Positions 61,619 through 64,000 of a DNA stretch of 64,000 nucleotides are shown here, one piece after another. The translations under genes and the position numbers were made by a program. The notes under the pieces were generated by a model. The model was given only the letters and a program-made list of their open reading frames with translations, searched no databases and was not told where the DNA came from. Each line of letters begins with the position of its first letter. Position 1 is the stretch's first letter. This DNA is from Planctomycetota bacterium (GTDB lineage Bacteria > Planctomycetota > UBA1135 > UBA2386), in assembly GCA_016794425.1 (NCBI GenBank), contig JAEUHR010000056.1, positions 27,526 through 91,525 on the forward strand, read 5' to 3'.

Positions 61619-62725
61619 ATGCATCTGATCCAGCGGATGAAGGTGTGGAAGGAGCTGCGCCAGCTCGAACAGCGGGCGCGCGAGGAACCGTCGCCGTCGA
61701 CGTTCGTCGACCTCGGCCAGGTCTACATCAACCTGGAGATGCACGACAAGGCGCAGCGCGTCGCCGAGGACGGGCTGGCCCTGTTCCCGCGTTCGACCGA
61801 GCTGCGCCAGCTCGGTGACTGCGCCCAGCGCGGCCGGCGCCGACAGCAGAGCAAGGAAGTGCGGGCGCGGCTGACGCGCGCCCCCAACCCGAAGCTGTAC
61901 CGCGAACTGGCCCAGCTCTACGTCGAGCTCGGCGACGCCGCGTCGCTGCACTCGCTGTGCCAGGAGTGGACCGTGCGCTACCCCGACGACGCCGGCGCGT
62001 GGCTGGCGATCGGGCAGGCGCGGTTGCTGAACTTCTACCGCGACCTCGCGGCGCGCGAGGGCCAGGAGGCCGTGCGGTGCCTCGAGCGGGCCGTGCAGAT
62101 GGACGGCCGCGAACCGCAGGCGCACAAGCTGCTCGCCGAACTGTTCTACCGGATCGGCGCCGTGCACTCGGCGCAGGTCCATCTCAGCGCGCTGCAGGAG
62201 CTGCAGCCCGACGATGCCGAGCTGCAGGGGCTGCTCGACCACGTGGCGATGCTCGAGGACCACGGCGACGACGTGCGCGCGCTGCTCGGCGAAGTCGAGC
62301 AGAGCGGGCGGCTGGTGCACCAGGCGCTCGCCGGCGCCGGTACGCAGCCCGGCCAGGAGGCATCGGTGGCGCGCGTGCGCGAAGGTCTGGCCGGCGTGGC
62401 CGAGCTGGCCGGCGTCCGCAAGGCGACGTTCATCAAGGGTTCGCGCGCGCTGGTCAAGGGCGCGATCCGCGACGGCCGCGACCCGTTCCTGCGCATCGTG
62501 CGCGTGATCGCCAAGTCCGCGCACCGCTTCGCGCGGCGCCTCGACATCGGCAGTGCCAGCAAGACCGTCGTCGACGGCGACTTCGGGCACATCTGCGTCT
62601 GCGTCTACGGCGACGCGCTCGCCGGCGCGCAGTGCGATCGGGGGGCCGACCTCGAGGCCGTGATGGCCGAACTGCAGGAGATCGTGGCCGGCGCGCTGCA
62701 CATCGTCGGCGGAGAGCACGGATGA
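61619..62725 (+). CDS. TPR protein with roadblock/LC7-like C-terminal domain
   Basis: The 368-residue protein has a clear ribosome site (GGGGAGA seven bases before the ATG). Residues 1-240 are TPR-type helical hairpins (TFVDLGQVYINLEMHDKAQRV, KLYRELAQLYVELGDAASL, AHKLLAELFYRIGAVHSAQ). The C-terminal ~125 residues have the alternating helix-strand pattern of a roadblock/LC7 domain: REGLAGVAELAGVRKATFIKG, then HICVCVYGDALAGAQ and a last helix. Roadblock domains act on small GTPases of the Ras/MglA type. It overlaps the next roadblock gene (ATGA), so the two are produced together. Confidence 0.78.
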   Translation: MHLIQRMKVWKELRQLEQRAREEPSPSTFVDLGQVYINLEMHDKAQRVAEDGLALFPRSTELRQLGDCAQRGRRRQQSKEVRARLTRAPNPKLYRELAQLYVELGDAASLHSLCQEWTVRYPDDAGAWLAIGQARLLNFYRDLAAREGQEAVRCLERAVQMDGREPQAHKLLAELFYRIGAVHSAQVHLSALQELQPDDAELQGLLDHVAMLEDHGDDVRALLGEVEQSGRLVHQALAGAGTQPGQEASVARVREGLAGVAELAGVRKATFIKGSRALVKGAIRDGRDPFLRIVRVIAKSAHRFARRLDIGSASKTVVDGDFGHICVCVYGDALAGAQCDRGADLEAVMAELQEIVAGALHIVGGEHG

Positions 62726-63081
62726 GCAAGATCCAGGACACCGTGCACGAGCTGCACCGTCTGCCCGGCGTCAAGGGCGCGGCACTGATCACCAACGACG
62801 GGCTGGTGGTGGCCAGTTCGCTGGACGAGCGCTTCCAGGGCGACGTGATCGCCGGCCTGACGTCCTACCTGCTGATGACCACACAGCGCTGCCTGACCGA
62901 AGGCGGGGTCGGTCGCGCGACCCAGTACGTGCTGACCGCGACCCACGGCAAGACCTTGATCGTCGGGCTCGAGGATTCGTCGTTGGTCATCGTGCTGGAC
63001 CAGTTCGCCGACCTGGCCCAGGCCCGCAGCGAGGCCCAGGAAGCCGCGCAGCGCATCCGCCGCGCCTCCCGGATCAGCTGA
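62722..63081 (+). CDS. Roadblock/LC7-domain protein, MglB-like
   Basis: The 119-residue protein is a single roadblock domain. It has helix 1 (VHELHRLPGVKGAALITNDG), the central strand pair (LVVASSL ... QYVLTATHGKTLIVGLED), and the last helix (QARSEAQEAAQRI). MglB-type proteins form homodimers that stimulate GTP hydrolysis by MglA-like GTPases. Length and fold agree with that role. Its ATG lies in the stop of the TPR-roadblock gene, and an MglA-like GTPase follows 142 bases later. The three form a likely GTPase switch. Confidence 0.85.
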   Translation: MSKIQDTVHELHRLPGVKGAALITNDGLVVASSLDERFQGDVIAGLTSYLLMTTQRCLTEGGVGRATQYVLTATHGKTLIVGLEDSSLVIVLDQFADLAQARSEAQEAAQRIRRASRIS

Positions 63082-63223
63082 GCCGGCAGCGGGCCGGGCC
63101 GGCCTGCCAGTTTCCCGGAGCTGGGCTCAAGCGGCGTCGGCGCCGCGGTCGATGACCGACCCGGTGCCCGCGGGACACCCGGTGTCGTCCCGTGGCCCAT
63201 TCCATTGCACCGCGTGCGGAACC

Positions 63224-64000
63224 ATGGTCCAGATCAACTTCGCGCTGAAGGAAGTCAACTGCAAGGTCGTCTTCTACGGGCCAGGCATGAGTGGCAAGAC
63301 CACCAACCTGGAGATCGTCCATCAGAAGGCCCCTGAAGAGAACAAGGGCGAGCTCACCTCGATCTCGACCGACGGCGATCGCACGCTGTTCTTCGACTTC
63401 ATGCCGCTCGACCTCGGCAACGTCGCGGGCATGCGGACGAAGTTCCAGCTCTACACGGTGCCCGGCCAGGTCTACTACAACTCGACGCGCAAGCTCGTGC
63501 TGCAGGGCGTCGACGGCGTGATCTTCGTGGCCGACTCCGATCCCGACAAGATCGACGAGAACATCGAGTCGTACGCGAACCTGATCGAGAACCTCGCCGA
63601 GTACGGCAAGGACGTACGCGAGCTGCCGCACGTCATCCAGTACAACAAGCGCGACCTGCCGAACGCGATGTCGGTCGCCGAACTGGACAAGCGGCTGAAC
63701 AAGTTCGGCGTGCCGACCTTCGAGGCGGTCGCCTACACCGGCGAAGGCGTGTTCCCGACGCTGAAGACGCTGGCCGCGATGGTGCTCGAGAGCATCGAGA
63801 AGATCGATGGCCGCAACCCGCGCAAGCCGGCGGCGCCGCGGCCCCAACCCGTGGCTGCGAAGGCGGGGGCTCCGGCCCCGGCCGCGCCGGCGGCAGCCGG
63901 TGCGCGTCCCGCGCCGGCGCGCCCGGCGGCTGCCGCCGCGCCGGCCAAGCCCGCGGCGGGTCGCAAACCCGCTGCTGCCGCCGCACCGGCCGCGGCTCCG
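63224..64000 (+). CDS. MglA-like small Ras-family GTPase (truncated at window edge)
   Basis: The gene begins at the ATG at 63224 and runs in frame to the last base (259 codons visible). The G-domain fills residues 1-~195: P-loop GPGMSGKTT (19-27), effector segment LTSISTDGDRTLFFDFMPLDLG (shown in parts), switch II TVPGQVYY with the MglA-type VPGQ in place of DxxG, the NKRD base-specificity motif in IQYNKRDLP, and a final helix ending LESIEKI. MglA normally ends near 195 residues; here an Ala/Pro/Lys-rich extension of 60 or more residues continues past the window. That extension is an unusual tether, possibly to polar or scaffold proteins. Confidence 0.92.
   Translation, partial: MVQINFALKEVNCKVVFYGPGMSGKTTNLEIVHQKAPEENKGELTSISTDGDRTLFFDFMPLDLGNVAGMRTKFQLYTVPGQVYYNSTRKLVLQGVDGVIFVADSDPDKIDENIESYANLIENLAEYGKDVRELPHVIQYNKRDLPNAMSVAELDKRLNKFGVPTFEAVAYTGEGVFPTLKTLAAMVLESIEKIDGRNPRKPAAPRPQPVAAKAGAPAPAAPAAAGARPAPARPAAAAAPAKPAAGRKPAAAAAPAAAP

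Overview
The window is uniformly GC-rich DNA (roughly 70% by eye) that is densely coded on both strands. Many neighbouring genes overlap by 1-4 bases (ATGA, GTGA, TGATG), which implies translational coupling. The gene content points to a Gram-negative bacterium of the Planctomycetota. The signs are lipid A and LPS genes (lpxK, a GT9 heptosyltransferase, a KdkA-like kinase), two ECF sigma / Ser-Thr kinase pairs with beta-propeller output domains, a YdjY-type lipoprotein, several large secreted low-complexity proteins, and an mcsA-mcsB-clpC set. The phylum assignment is inference from gene content; no rRNA lies in the window.

Layout. 1-2256 (minus): a truncated SLC13-type permease and a GT39-like membrane glycosyltransferase. 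2346-11953 (plus): a HEAT+VWA protein, a CAP-domain secreted protein, class I fructose-bisphosphate aldolase, a hypothetical protein, a C45-type Ntn-hydrolase and two small membrane proteins. 11940-19465 (minus): a tightly packed run read as lipoprotein, murD, mcsA, mcsB, clpC, dprA. This joins cell-wall synthesis, arginine-phosphorylation proteostasis and natural-transformation DNA processing. 19479-20270 (minus): two tRNA-Ser genes and a bifunctional-nuclease domain protein. 20356-25551 (plus): a Rhizobium-type asparaginase, NAD(P)HX dehydratase, a helical-repeat protein and a YdjY lipoprotein, all coupled. 25577-31759 (minus): a secreted protein, a Ser/Thr kinase with WD40 repeats, and its ECF sigma factor. 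31985-35874 (plus): three tandem paralogous secreted proteins. 35966-42990: an amidohydrolase, a lone pilin-like protein, a hypothetical protein, fabD-lpxK, and an RhlE-type DEAD-box helicase with a structured leader. 43269-43753: three tandem ~135-bp repeats directly behind a tRNA-Arg gene. 43958-48838: an S8 protease lipoprotein, a small lipoprotein, a Tsr3/DTW-like protein, a GT9 enzyme and a KdkA-like kinase. 48863-53367 (minus): a Ser/Thr kinase carrying TPR and FG-GAP repeats, with a coupled ECF sigma factor. 53470-53629 (plus): a possible small RNA with a clear intrinsic terminator. 53666-57500 (minus): a CMD-family protein, an HDOD protein, and gcvT-gcvH-lipoate ligase. 57592-64000: a signalling locus of a TPR protein, a PATAN/DUF4388-TPR-PEGA-propeller protein, a TPR-roadblock protein, a roadblock protein and an MglA-like GTPase cut by the window edge.

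The most notable systems are the MglA/roadblock/PATAN locus at the right end and the McsA-McsB-ClpC phospho-arginine module without a visible ctsR. The two ECF-kinase modules, the tandem repeats beside tRNA-Arg, and two structured RNA elements (the rhlE leader and the 53.5-kb hairpin/terminator) follow. I saw no CRISPR array, insertion sequence, prophage or rRNA.
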